14,648 bases of DNA, taken from Bacillota bacterium (lineage in GTDB: Bacteria; Bacillota; Clostridia; Peptostreptococcales; Anaerovoracaceae). The position numbers were made by a program, and so were the translations under genes. Position 1 is the stretch's first letter. Each line of letters opens with the position of its first letter. The notes beneath the pieces are model-generated. The model did not search any database. It worked only from the letters and a program-made list of their open reading frames with translations, and was not told the origin of the DNA. The stretch is from assembly GCA_016302925.1 (NCBI GenBank), contig JAEDMR010000028.1, forward strand, positions 1 through 14,648, written 5' to 3'. Shown in pieces: positions 8,159 to 14,648 of this stretch.

Positions 8159-9088
8159 ATGAATAAATTTGAACGATATCGGCAGACGTGCAGCGTGCTG
8201 GTCTGCCCGGTCTGCGGCGGCGGGCTTGGTCTGGCGGCGGCTGGCCGGTCCCTTACCTGCAGTGCAGGTCACAGTTTTGATATTGCCCGACAGGGGTATG
8301 TGAACCTCTACCGCGGGAAACCGGTGAACGAATATTCCAAAGAATCCTTCCGGCAGCGGCAGCAGATCCTGGAAAAGGGCATGTACGCTCACATCCTGGA
8401 GGAAATCTGCAGCTTCCTGCAGGCGGTTTGCGGTGCCGGGCAGCCGTGTGATAAGCAAATGCTTGACGTACAGCTGCGTGACGGTGCCGGACGGCCACGG
8501 CTCCTTCTGGATGCGGGCTGCGGCGAAGGGTATTACACCCGGGAGATTGCGGCGCGACTAGGAGGCTGCGGGCTGGATTTCTACGGGGTGGATCTGTCGC
8601 GGGATTCGGTGCAGCTGGCAGCGTCCACGGCCAACCAGGCAGGCGGCGCAGCATCGGCGATCAAGTGGCTGGTGGCAGACATCGGACACCTTCCTGTGAG
8701 AGACGGCAGCGTGGATTTTTTGCTGGATATCTTTACGTCGGCCAACTATGAAGAATTCCAGCGTATTCTGTCCCCTGACGGCTATCTGATCAAAGTCATT
8801 CCCGGCGAGGGCCATGTGAAAGAACTGCGTGAGGCGGCCAGCAGTCAGCTCCATCATAAAGACTATAAAGAGCGGAAGGGTGCTGCAGTTTTTTCGGAGC
8901 ATTTTGAAACGATTCTGAATAAGGCGGTATCCCAGACTTTTGCAGTAACGCCGGAAGAACGGGATGTCTTCATTCACATGACGCCGCTGCTCTTCCATGT
9001 AGATAAAACGAAGGTGGACTGGTCCGCAGTGCACTCCATCACCGTGGAAGGCCAGCTGCTGATCGGGCGAAGAAAAAAGAAGGAATAG
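8159..9088 (+). CDS. rlmA: 23S rRNA (guanine-N1)-methyltransferase, RlmA family
   Basis: This 309-residue protein has an N-terminal zinc finger (C16-x2-C19, C34-x3-H38) followed by FDIARQGYVNLYRGKP, the family hallmark (compare FDMAKEGYVNLL in RlmA). An SAM-binding Rossmann fold follows, with motif I LLLDAGCGEGYYT (115-127) and an acidic ribose contact in YGVDLS (142-147). The family methylates N1 of a guanine in 23S rRNA helix 35, G745 (RlmA-I) or G748 (RlmA-II, TlrB). Gram-positive members are usually the G748 type, where methylation contributes to macrolide response; which one this is cannot be decided here. The ATG at 8159 is chosen because AGCAGGGA lies about 8 bp upstream and the promoter at 8085-8113 excludes earlier starts. 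It is a single-gene unit. Confidence 0.9.
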   Translation: MNKFERYRQTCSVLVCPVCGGGLGLAAAGRSLTCSAGHSFDIARQGYVNLYRGKPVNEYSKESFRQRQQILEKGMYAHILEEICSFLQAVCGAGQPCDKQMLDVQLRDGAGRPRLLLDAGCGEGYYTREIAARLGGCGLDFYGVDLSRDSVQLAASTANQAGGAASAIKWLVADIGHLPVRDGSVDFLLDIFTSANYEEFQRILSPDGYLIKVIPGEGHVKELREAASSQLHHKDYKERKGAAVFSEHFETILNKAVSQTFAVTPEERDVFIHMTPLLFHVDKTKVDWSAVHSITVEGQLLIGRRKKKE

Positions 9089-9105
9089 CTTTTCCTCTTT
9101 GTAAA

Positions 9106-9150
9106 CAAAAAATGACGCAAATTGAACGCCTCGCATTCGATTCGCGTCAT
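9106..9150 (-). terminator. Minus-strand intrinsic terminator (left end of the inverted-repeat element)
   Basis: A 15-bp stem (9112-9126 with 9136-9150, 9-nt loop) has one mismatch and one possible G-U pair. Read on the minus strand it is followed directly by TTTTTTG, a good U-tract. It would stop transcripts coming from the LysR/RqcH/aminopeptidase operon. On the plus strand no U-tract follows. Confidence 0.65.
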
Positions 9151-9353
9151 GAGAATAATCAAAACACCTTTACGATTTGGAATTTTTGTCTGAAATCCTA
9201 ATTATTTCATGGATTAAAATGTAAATTTCGATATAAATTGGAATTCTATTTTTCAAATCCATTCCTTTTTCACAGAAAATCATCTGTATTAGAGCATTCG
9301 CTGCTCGTCGGGTGACGCAAGAGAAGAAAAAAACATCTGCTTTGCGTCATTTT
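9109..9353. repeat. 245-bp AT-rich inverted-repeat element (MITE-like)
   Basis: This block fills most of the 349-bp non-coding gap after the methyltransferase gene. Its ends are perfect 13-bp inverted repeats: AAAATGACGCAAA at 9109-9121 and its complement at 9341-9353. Each end also forms its own hairpin from the TGACGCAA motif: 9113/9142 on the left and 9313/9342 on the right, both with the same 29-nt spacing. The interior is clearly more AT-rich than the flanking genes and holds no credible ORF. I could not see a convincing target-site duplication. It may be a small non-autonomous mobile element or a pair of facing terminators. Confidence 0.55.
9313..9353 (+). terminator. Weak plus-strand terminator (right end of the inverted-repeat element)
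   Basis: The arms TGACGCAA (9313-9320) and TTGCGTCA (9342-9349) form an 8-bp stem with a long purine-rich loop, followed by TTTTC. It may end plus-strand transcripts from the methyltransferase gene, some 225 bp after its stop. The long loop and short U-run make it weaker than the left hairpin. Confidence 0.35.
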
Positions 9354-9410
9354 CGGTGTGAACGGCTTTATCTACATCTATGCCAATTCGGCGTGTACAG
9401 TTCCTCCCTT

Positions 9411-9431
9411 ACAGCATTCACTACAGCATTC
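9411..9431. repeat. Short tandem repeat downstream of the LysR remnant
   Basis: ACAGCATTC occurs at 9411-9419 and 9423-9431, a 12-bp period, just after the stop of the LysR-type gene. The rest of 9354-9437 shows no feature I can support. Confidence 0.4.
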
Positions 9432-9437
9432 TCCGCG

Positions 9438-10145
9438 TTATTCACTACTTCCTTCGCTGTGATACCCGTTTTCCGCAAGCCACTGCCGGGTGCACTGCAG
9501 GAAGGCAGCGGCGGCGCCGGACAGACTCTTTCGCTCGCGGAAGCCGATGCCCAGATCCCGCCAGGCCGGCGGTTCCAGAGGGATGGCAGCAATCCTGCGG
9601 GAGAATCCCTGAATCATCATCATGGACATGAGGCTGGTTCCAAGTCCCTGTTCCACCATGGCCACCACGGCGTGGTCATCGCTTTCGATGAAGCGGGTGT
9701 CCGGCTGGATCCAGTTGGCTTCCAGAACAGCGGTGATCTCATCATCGACGCCCTCGTTAAGCGCGATGTAAGGCAACTCCGGCAGCTGGCACAGCGAAAA
9801 GCTGGACAGACCCGCGTGGGGATCCTCGGCGGCAAAAATGCTGACGATGGGATCCCGGTACAGGAATTCCGAATCCATCTCCGTATCTGGCGGATATTTG
9901 ATGAATCCGATATCCACCCGGCCGCTGCGGATCCATTCCTCGATCTGTTCGTTGGTACCGTGGAGCAGCTCAAACCGGATCGCCGGATAGTCTGCATGAA
10001 GGGACCGGATGATGCCGGGCAGCCACTGGGCCGACACGCTGTTGAAGGTGCCGATGCGGATGAGGCCGGCCCGCAGCCCGTTGATCTCGTTCATACACTC
10101 CTCCAACCGGTACTGGTCGTAAAGGACGGTGCGGATGTGAGGCAT
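9438..10145 (-). CDS. LysR-type regulator lacking its DNA-binding domain (5'-truncated, probable pseudogene)
   Basis: This 235-residue product is the linker helix and complete effector-binding domain of a LysR-type regulator: RIGTFNSVSAQWLPGII, GRVDIGFIKYP, and VAMVEQGLGTSLMS are typical. LysR proteins are usually about 290-310 residues and start with a winged helix-turn-helix of about 60 residues; that part is missing. The ATG at 10143-10145 overlaps the rqcH stop (TGATG). In the same frame, six codons upstream of the ATG still read PEGQLL, which fits the usual LysR sequence just before the linker helix, and then a TGA (10164-10166) closes the frame. The 5' part therefore appears deleted and replaced by the end of rqcH. 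The remaining frame is undamaged, so the event is recent or the fragment is kept. Only a weak AAGG precedes the start; expression would rely on coupling to rqcH. Confidence 0.8.
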   Translation of the reverse strand: MPHIRTVLYDQYRLEECMNEINGLRAGLIRIGTFNSVSAQWLPGIIRSLHADYPAIRFELLHGTNEQIEEWIRSGRVDIGFIKYPPDTEMDSEFLYRDPIVSIFAAEDPHAGLSSFSLCQLPELPYIALNEGVDDEITAVLEANWIQPDTRFIESDDHAVVAMVEQGLGTSLMSMMMIQGFSRRIAAIPLEPPAWRDLGIGFRERKSLSGAAAAFLQCTRQWLAENGYHSEGSSE

Positions 10146-11854
10146 CAGCAGCTGACCTTCTGGTCAGAGGTCTGCGGCAGAGACTGCGGCAGGGCCGGGT
10201 TGACCCAGACGGTGCGGTTGCCGGTGAAGATCACCATGCCCGGTTTGGCGCCGGCCGGTTTCTTTACGTTTCGCACCGGCACATAGTCCACCGGCACGTT
10301 TTCCGAAGTTCTGGCTTTGCTGTGATAGGCGGCGATGGCGGCGGCTTCGAAGATATCCTGTTCCGACAGCTCCGCACCGCCGCACTGGACGATGACGTGG
10401 GAGCCGGGGATGTCCTTGGTGTGCAGCCACATGTCCTTATTGCCTGCCAGCTTCAGGGTCAGGTAGTCGTTTTCTTTATTGTTCCGGCCCACCAGCACGG
10501 TGTAGCCGCTGGTGAGGGTATACTTGTACGGCGCCGGCTTGTATTTCTTTTCCCGGAAGCCGCCGGCCTGTTTGCGGCGGCGGACATAGCCCGTTTCCAC
10601 CAGCTCTGAACGGAGCGATTCGATTTCACTGACGTCGTCGGTGTTTTCCAGATAGGAAAGAACCGATTCCAGATAGTCGATTTCTCCCTGATTTTCCGTC
10701 AGCTGAATCTGCTTTTCTTTCACGGCGGTTTTGGCTTTCCCGTATTTCTTGAAATAGTGCTGTGCGTTTCTGGCCGCTGTCTGCTTCACGTCCAGCGGGA
10801 TGGTCACGGTGCTGCCGTCGTAGTAGTTGATCACGTCCACCGACTTCATGCCCGGCTTCACCAGATGAAGATTGGCCGTCAGCAGCTCGCCGTAAAGCCG
10901 CAGGTCTTCCGAGTTTTCGGCCTTCAGGATGTCCTCCGAAAGACGCTGCTTTTTCAGGTACATCTTGTCCAGAGCCGCGGTGACGGATTTCGTCAGGTCA
11001 TGGGCTTTCTGGCGTCCGCGGTTGGAACTGGTTTTCTTATCAAAATAGAACTCCAGGGCACCGCTCAGCTCGTCGAAGGTCTGCACCCGGCAGCTGTCTT
11101 CGTATTCCGTGAGAGGCAGGATGTAGAACTCCTGCGGTGTGCCTGCGTCATCCAGATACACCCGGGGCGAGAGCGAAAGAGCCTGGACTGCGGATTTTGC
11201 GCCGTGAAAATAGGAAACACGGTCCTCCCGAAGGGCCAGCTCCTCGGCAAACGCCGGAGAAATTCCGCCCACTGCCCGGAGAATCGGCTTTCCATCCGCC
11301 GGCAGCGCCGAAAGAGCTTCATCGGTGATGTCCTTGAACGGGGTTTTGTCCTGGGCCGGCGGATACTGGTAAACGAGGCCCGGCAAAATCTGTCGTACCC
11401 GGCTTGCATCGATGGAAACGCGTTTGATGGCGTCGATGATTTTGCCGGTGGAAATGTCGGTGAGGATGATGTTGCTGTGCTTGCCCATGATCTCGAAGAT
11501 CAGTTTTTTCGACACGGAAAAGCCCAGCTCGTTGAGGGTCTCGATGCTGATCTCGATGACGCGCTCGGAGCCGTGCTGCTGAATGTCGATGATGCGGCCG
11601 CCCTGCAGGTGCTTTCGGAGCAGCATGCAGAAGGCCAGCGGAGCAGGCGGATTGACCGGGTTTTCGGTGATGAAGTGAACCCGGGCGTGGGCGGAGCCGC
11701 AGGAGGCGTAGAGCTTGCGGTTCCCTTTTTTGGTGTGGATGTGGATCACCAGCTCATCGGCCTCCGGCTGGTAGACTTTTTCGATTTTTCCCAGCAGGAT
11801 GGTTTCCTGCAGTTCCCGGACCATGGCCCAGGTAACGAGTCCGTCATATGCCAT
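10145..11854 (-). CDS. rqcH: RqcH (Rqc2/NEMF/FbpA family), ribosome quality control protein
   Basis: This 569-residue protein matches the length of B. subtilis RqcH (about 570). The NFACT-N domain opens with MAYDGLVTWAMVRELQ and includes FCMLLRKHLQGG (75-86) and FEIMGKHSNIILTD. A helical coiled-coil region follows, then the C-terminal NFACT-R domain with GRNNKENDYLT and DMWLHTKDIPGSHVI. By family knowledge RqcH binds the split 50S subunit with stalled peptidyl-tRNA and adds C-terminal alanine tails that mark the chain for degradation. The conserved Asp-Arg pair (D97/R98 in B. subtilis) appears here as E97/R98. The start has a strong AAAGGAG at -9 to -16. It lies 27 bp after the aminopeptidase gene in a likely operon. 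Its last six residues (DQKVSC) are encoded by DNA that resembles lysR in another frame, so the C-terminal tail is probably not ancestral. Confidence 0.93.
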   Translation of the reverse strand: MAYDGLVTWAMVRELQETILLGKIEKVYQPEADELVIHIHTKKGNRKLYASCGSAHARVHFITENPVNPPAPLAFCMLLRKHLQGGRIIDIQQHGSERVIEISIETLNELGFSVSKKLIFEIMGKHSNIILTDISTGKIIDAIKRVSIDASRVRQILPGLVYQYPPAQDKTPFKDITDEALSALPADGKPILRAVGGISPAFAEELALREDRVSYFHGAKSAVQALSLSPRVYLDDAGTPQEFYILPLTEYEDSCRVQTFDELSGALEFYFDKKTSSNRGRQKAHDLTKSVTAALDKMYLKKQRLSEDILKAENSEDLRLYGELLTANLHLVKPGMKSVDVINYYDGSTVTIPLDVKQTAARNAQHYFKKYGKAKTAVKEKQIQLTENQGEIDYLESVLSYLENTDDVSEIESLRSELVETGYVRRRKQAGGFREKKYKPAPYKYTLTSGYTVLVGRNNKENDYLTLKLAGNKDMWLHTKDIPGSHVIVQCGGAELSEQDIFEAAAIAAYHSKARTSENVPVDYVPVRNVKKPAGAKPGMVIFTGNRTVWVNPALPQSLPQTSDQKVSC

Positions 11855-11881
11855 AAATGGTAACTCCTTTTTTGCGTTGTT

Positions 11882-13306
11882 TTATTTCATGTCCTTCAGG
11901 AAAGCCTTGTAGCCTTTCACGGCTTCGTAGACGTCGGCCTTGCTGGCCACCTCCATCGGTGCGTGCATGCAGAGCAGGGCCACGCCGCTGTCGATGACTT
12001 CCATGCCGTAGAGGGCTGCGATCCAGGCGATGGTGCCGCCGCCGCCCACGTCTACTCTGCCCAGTTCTGCGGTTTGCCATGCAACCGCATTGTCGTCGAA
12101 GACCTTGCGAAGCTGTGCCATGTATTCTGCGTTGGCATCGTTGGAACCGCTCTTGCCACGGGCACCGGTAAACTTGCTGAACACCAGACCTTTGCCGAAG
12201 AAGGCTGCATTCTTCTTTTCGTAAACGTCTGCATACAATGGATCGTAAGCTGCATTTACGTCAGAGGACAGCATTTTGGAATTCTGCAGGCAGCGGCGTA
12301 CGGAAAGGGATGCAGTGTATCCGCAGAGTGCCAGAACTTCGGCAGTCATATTTTCGAAATACCGGCTCTGCATACCGCTGGCACCGTAGCTTCCGATTTC
12401 CTCCTTATCTACCAGCAGGCAGCAGGCAGTTCTGGCCGGTGTGGTTTCTGTTTCCAGCATGGCTTTCAGGGAGGTGAATGCGCAGATGCGGTCGTCATGG
12501 CCGTAAGCCAGGATCATGCTGCGATCCAGACCCAGGTCTCTTGCCTTTCCGGATGGGACGATTTCCAGTTCTGCAGAAAGGAAGTCATCTTCCTCCATGT
12601 CATATTTTTCTTTCAGCAGCTGCAGGATGGCGGCTTTCACACCTTCTTTCGCTTTTGCATCCGCTTCGGAAGCCTCGTCCTTTGAATCAGCAGATTTCAC
12701 TGCAGGCATGCTGCCGATGAGCAGATCCAGCTTTTCCCCTTCGATGACCACGCTGGCCTTCTTTTCCATGTATGCTCCGCCCAGATGCGGCAGCACATCG
12801 GTGATGGTGAAGACCGGATCGGTATCCGCTTCTCCGATATTCACTTCAATGATTCTGCCGTCCTTCTGTGCTACCACGCCGTGAATGGCCAGCGGAATGG
12901 TGACCCACTGGTATTTTTTGATCCCGCCGTAGTAGTGAGTATCCAGATACGCAAAGCCTTCGGCTTCGTACAGCGGATTCTGCTTCACATCCAGCCGCGG
13001 TGAGTCGATGTGTGCACAGAGGATATTCATTCCGTTTTCCGGATTTTCGGTTCCGATGTGATACAAGATCACGGTTTTTTCATTGTATACGGCGTAAACC
13101 TTGTCGCCGGCCTGCAGCTTCCTGCCTTCCTTTACGGCATCCATCAGGTCAGTGTAACCGGCTTGGCGGGCCAGCTTCACCGAAAGACGGGCAGCTTCCC
13201 GCTCGGTCTTGGCCTGATCCAGGCAGTCCATGTACCAACGGCAGGTTGCTTCCATTTCCTGTTTCTGTGTTTCGTCATAGGTTTCCCAAACTGTTTTTTC
13301 GTTCAT
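11882..13306 (-). CDS. M18-family metallo-aminopeptidase
   Basis: This 474-residue protein is a dizinc aminopeptidase of family M18 (aspartyl aminopeptidase-like, ApeA/LAP4 type). Visible catalytic motifs are CAHIDSPRLDVK with zinc ligand H99 and D101, GHDDRICAF with the bridging D271, DKEEIGS with the base E302 and ligand E303, SSDVNAAYDP with D349, and LCMHAPMEVASKADV with ligand H448. All expected ligands are present. It would act in the cytoplasm, trimming N-terminal residues from peptides, and family members assemble as dodecamers. I chose the ATG at 13304-13306 (MNEKTVWETYDE) because CAGGATA precedes it, though the ribosome binding site is only moderate; an in-frame ATG at 13346-13348 would add 14 residues but has no ribosome binding site. 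It is the first gene of a unit with rqcH and the LysR remnant. Confidence 0.94.
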   Translation of the reverse strand: MNEKTVWETYDETQKQEMEATCRWYMDCLDQAKTEREAARLSVKLARQAGYTDLMDAVKEGRKLQAGDKVYAVYNEKTVILYHIGTENPENGMNILCAHIDSPRLDVKQNPLYEAEGFAYLDTHYYGGIKKYQWVTIPLAIHGVVAQKDGRIIEVNIGEADTDPVFTITDVLPHLGGAYMEKKASVVIEGEKLDLLIGSMPAVKSADSKDEASEADAKAKEGVKAAILQLLKEKYDMEEDDFLSAELEIVPSGKARDLGLDRSMILAYGHDDRICAFTSLKAMLETETTPARTACCLLVDKEEIGSYGASGMQSRYFENMTAEVLALCGYTASLSVRRCLQNSKMLSSDVNAAYDPLYADVYEKKNAAFFGKGLVFSKFTGARGKSGSNDANAEYMAQLRKVFDDNAVAWQTAELGRVDVGGGGTIAWIAALYGMEVIDSGVALLCMHAPMEVASKADVYEAVKGYKAFLKDMK

Positions 13307-13357
13307 TGTTCTGTATCCTGTTATCCTTTCTATACGCATGATACCCATGGTATATTG

Positions 13358-13387
13358 TGTTACAATAGTCTACGGACTATTGTAACA
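13358..13387. promoter_or_regulatory. Large palindrome between divergent genes, probable operator
   Basis: TGTTACAATAGTC (13358-13370) and its exact complement (13375-13387) are separated by TACG: a perfect 13-bp inverted repeat in the gap between the aminopeptidase gene (-) and the lipoprotein gene (+). Each arm includes TGTTACAAT, an extended -10 form, so on each strand the repeat could contain a promoter whose start lies at its centre. On the minus strand TGGAAT sits 17 bp upstream of TACAAT as a weak -35. No U-tract follows on either side, so it is not a normal terminator. Confidence 0.6.
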
Positions 13388-13438
13388 TATTTTATTGAAA
13401 TATTCCACCAAAGTGGGATAGGAAAATGGGAGGAAATC

Positions 13439-13447
13439 TGTTATGAT
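13439..13447 (+). promoter_or_regulatory. Extended -10 promoter of the lipoprotein gene
   Basis: TGTTATGAT matches the extended -10 form (TGn plus TATGAT). No clear -35 is seen at 16-18 bp. Transcription would start near 13454, about 47 bp upstream of the start codon. Confidence 0.45.
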
Positions 13448-13500
13448 ATAGGAGATAAGAAGGAAACAGGAAGCGATTTCTGTCTGTGAAAGGAGAAACC

Positions 13501-14424
13501 ATGTTAAAAAAATGGAATATGATCTGGATTACGGTTCTTCTCGCTGTGGCGATGGTCTTTTTTTCGGCCTGCGGCGGGGAGAAACCAGTTTCCGGAAACA
13601 ACGGAACCGATCAGGAAGCAGGAATGGAATCCGGGGAGGTGGACGGACTTGATCTTATCGGCGGAAGCCTGTCATATGTCTGCCAGCAGAACAAGCTCAG
13701 CAAGCTTCTGGACTTTTATGAAAACATCCATCTTGTGACCAGGTTCACAGACGGAGAGGAAGGACAGTGTGTTTACTTCCGGTTCCAGGGAAACAACGGA
13801 TGGGCGGCAGTGGACTACTCGGAAACCAACCGGCAGGTTCTTTCCGGATGCATCGGACCGATGTACTTCTATACCGAGCCCGGGGTGGTGACCGGTCTGC
13901 TGAATATGGAAGAATACACCGCCAACCAGCCAAATGCAGAGCCATCTTTTGATCAGGCCATTGCTGCCATGATCAATGAGGACGCACAGGTGGAGAAAGT
14001 AGAGGATCTGGGAAATTATCTGAAGGTTACAGCCGGCATCGAGACGGCAGATGGATTGCTGCATGACATCTATGTGCTGGATAAAGAATCGCTGCATCTG
14101 ATTGAAGCTTTCTATATGGATGCAGATGGCATGGAAATGGGCGGAAACTCCCTGGAAAAGAACTGGGATGACAACGGCCTGATCGCTAACTTCCTGACGG
14201 CCTGGGAGGAAACCAGGACGGTGACCTTCATCTATGACAAAATGCTGGCCGACGGAAATACAGTCACTGAAAAATCCAATGTGGAGGTACCGGCCACCTG
14301 GGAAGTGCTGCCGCAGTATCCGGAGGAGACTTACTACTATATGAATCAGGAGAACACCATTCCGTACACATATCCTGGCGACGGGAAAAGTTATGAGGTA
14401 TATGTGACCAATATTGCCGGATGA
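13501..14424 (+). CDS. Uncharacterised lipoprotein
   Basis: This 307-residue protein has a lipoprotein signal peptide: MLKKWN, a hydrophobic core at about 7-21, and a lipobox FSAC with lipidated C24. A short Gly/Asn/Glu-rich linker (25-47) follows, typical of surface lipoproteins. The mature part is acidic, rich in aromatic residues and probably mainly beta-structured; it shows no motif I can tie to a named family, though a LolA-like or bacterial lipoprotein-sorting-type fold is possible. The ATG at 13501 is chosen because GAAAGGAG at 13487-13494 gives ideal spacing; an in-frame GTG at 13486 overlaps that ribosome binding site and is unlikely. It is a single-gene unit with its own promoter and terminator, divergent from the aminopeptidase gene. 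Function unknown. Confidence 0.88.
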   Translation: MLKKWNMIWITVLLAVAMVFFSACGGEKPVSGNNGTDQEAGMESGEVDGLDLIGGSLSYVCQQNKLSKLLDFYENIHLVTRFTDGEEGQCVYFRFQGNNGWAAVDYSETNRQVLSGCIGPMYFYTEPGVVTGLLNMEEYTANQPNAEPSFDQAIAAMINEDAQVEKVEDLGNYLKVTAGIETADGLLHDIYVLDKESLHLIEAFYMDADGMEMGGNSLEKNWDDNGLIANFLTAWEETRTVTFIYDKMLADGNTVTEKSNVEVPATWEVLPQYPEETYYYMNQENTIPYTYPGDGKSYEVYVTNIAG

Positions 14425-14465
14425 GAATGGCAGGTCAAAAAGTGCGCGGAGAAATATTACGCAGG

Positions 14466-14500
14466 GCAGAAGCTGTAAGCCGGTTTCTGCTCTTTTTTTC
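14466..14500 (+). terminator. Intrinsic terminator of the lipoprotein gene
   Basis: GCAGAAGC (14466-14473) pairs with GTTTCTGC (14483-14490), eight pairs including one G-U with a 9-nt loop, followed by TCTTTTTTTC. It lies about 40 bp after the lipoprotein stop codon. Confidence 0.85.
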
Positions 14501-14551
14501 CGTGCGACCGGAAATCAACCTCACGATGTTATTCTGTTATTTCGGGTTGAT

Positions 14552-14597
14552 AGGGACGCCGCCCTAACGGTTATTTTCCGTTAATGCGACAGTCCCT
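14552..14597. repeat. Nested palindrome (REP-like)
   Basis: Three sets of complementary arms nest inside one another: AGGGAC/GTCCCT (14552-14557, 14592-14597), CGC/GCG (14560-14562, 14586-14588) and TAACGG/CCGTTA (14565-14570, 14578-14583). The direct repeat GATGTTATT flanks it at 14525-14533 and 14610-14618. It could be a REP-type palindromic repeat or a structured 3' region of a minus-strand transcript. Confidence 0.5.
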
Positions 14598-14613
14598 GTT
14601 CGATTTGCTGATG

Positions 14614-14648
14614 TTATTTCCGATAGCTGTCGATCATGGCCTGGAACG
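14614..14648 (-). CDS. Possible 3' end of a minus-strand gene (partial)
   Basis: On the minus strand the last bases of the window read FQAMIDSYRK followed by TAA (14614-14616). The fragment reads like an ordinary C-terminus, and a gene converging on the lipoprotein gene would be reasonable here, but eleven codons are too few to identify it or to exclude chance. Confidence 0.3.
   Translation of the reverse strand, partial: FQAMIDSYRK

Noticed and set aside
9620..10145. A possible helix-turn-helix for the LysR gene hidden in another frame upstream
   Set aside because: Frames upstream of 10145 on the minus strand were read; none gives a LysR-type helix-turn-helix, and the DNA there encodes the RqcH C-terminal domain.
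9312..10286. Plus-strand open frame across the LysR remnant
   Set aside because: It begins inside the right hairpin of the inverted-repeat element and runs antisense to clear LysR effector-domain coding sequence.
10757..11863. Plus-strand open frame of 368 codons opposite rqcH
   Set aside because: It is fully antisense to a well-conserved rqcH and shows no recognisable domain.

Overview
The window looks like a chromosomal segment of an anaerobic Bacillota bacterium, most likely class Clostridia with moderately high GC. The evidence is strong GGAGG-type ribosome binding sites, a TTG start, the MoeA/PBP-like fusion common in anaerobic Firmicutes, an RqcH close to the Bacillota type, an M18 aminopeptidase, and a lipoprotein with a Gram-positive-style lipobox. 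No phage, CRISPR array, rRNA or tRNA gene was seen.

Layout. (1) 2-1585 (+): 3' part of a molybdopterin molybdenumtransferase (MoeA) fused to a periplasmic-binding-protein-like domain; its start lies outside the window. (2) 1685-3932 (+): a two-component system, an OmpR-family response regulator overlapping a histidine kinase. (3) 4030-7978 (+): three overlapping genes for a MacB/LolCDE-type ABC system, namely an ATPase, a secreted CARDB-like protein with one C-terminal membrane anchor, and a 4-TM permease. They sit behind an extended -10 promoter with no good -35 and a perfect 16-bp palindrome centred about 47 bp upstream of the expected transcription start, as expected for activation by the neighbouring regulator. 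(4) 8016-8068: intrinsic terminator. (5) 8159-9088 (+): RlmA-type 23S rRNA methyltransferase with its own promoter. (6) 9109-9353: an AT-rich 245-bp non-coding block with 13-bp perfect terminal inverted repeats and a hairpin at each end. (7) 13306-9438 (-): a likely operon of M18 aminopeptidase, RqcH (ribosome-associated quality control) and a LysR-type regulator that has lost its DNA-binding domain. (8) 13358-13387: a large perfect palindrome between the divergent aminopeptidase and lipoprotein genes. (9) 13501-14424 (+): an unidentified lipoprotein with a terminator. (10) 14501-14648: a nested palindrome and perhaps the 3' end of a gene on the minus strand.

How the genes work together. The kinase, regulator and ABC genes form a self-contained envelope sensing and response module. 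The ABC part has the MacB permease and ATPase but, where MacA would be expected, a CARDB-like surface protein. The aminopeptidase and RqcH are both tied to protein turnover.

Most notable points. The rqcH/lysR junction looks like a deletion scar: LysR homology starts inside the last codons of rqcH in another reading frame, so RqcH appears to carry a new C-terminal tail and LysR lacks its helix-turn-helix. The other main points are the 245-bp inverted-repeat element, the RR/HK/ABC/CARDB module with its candidate operator, and the 30-bp palindrome.
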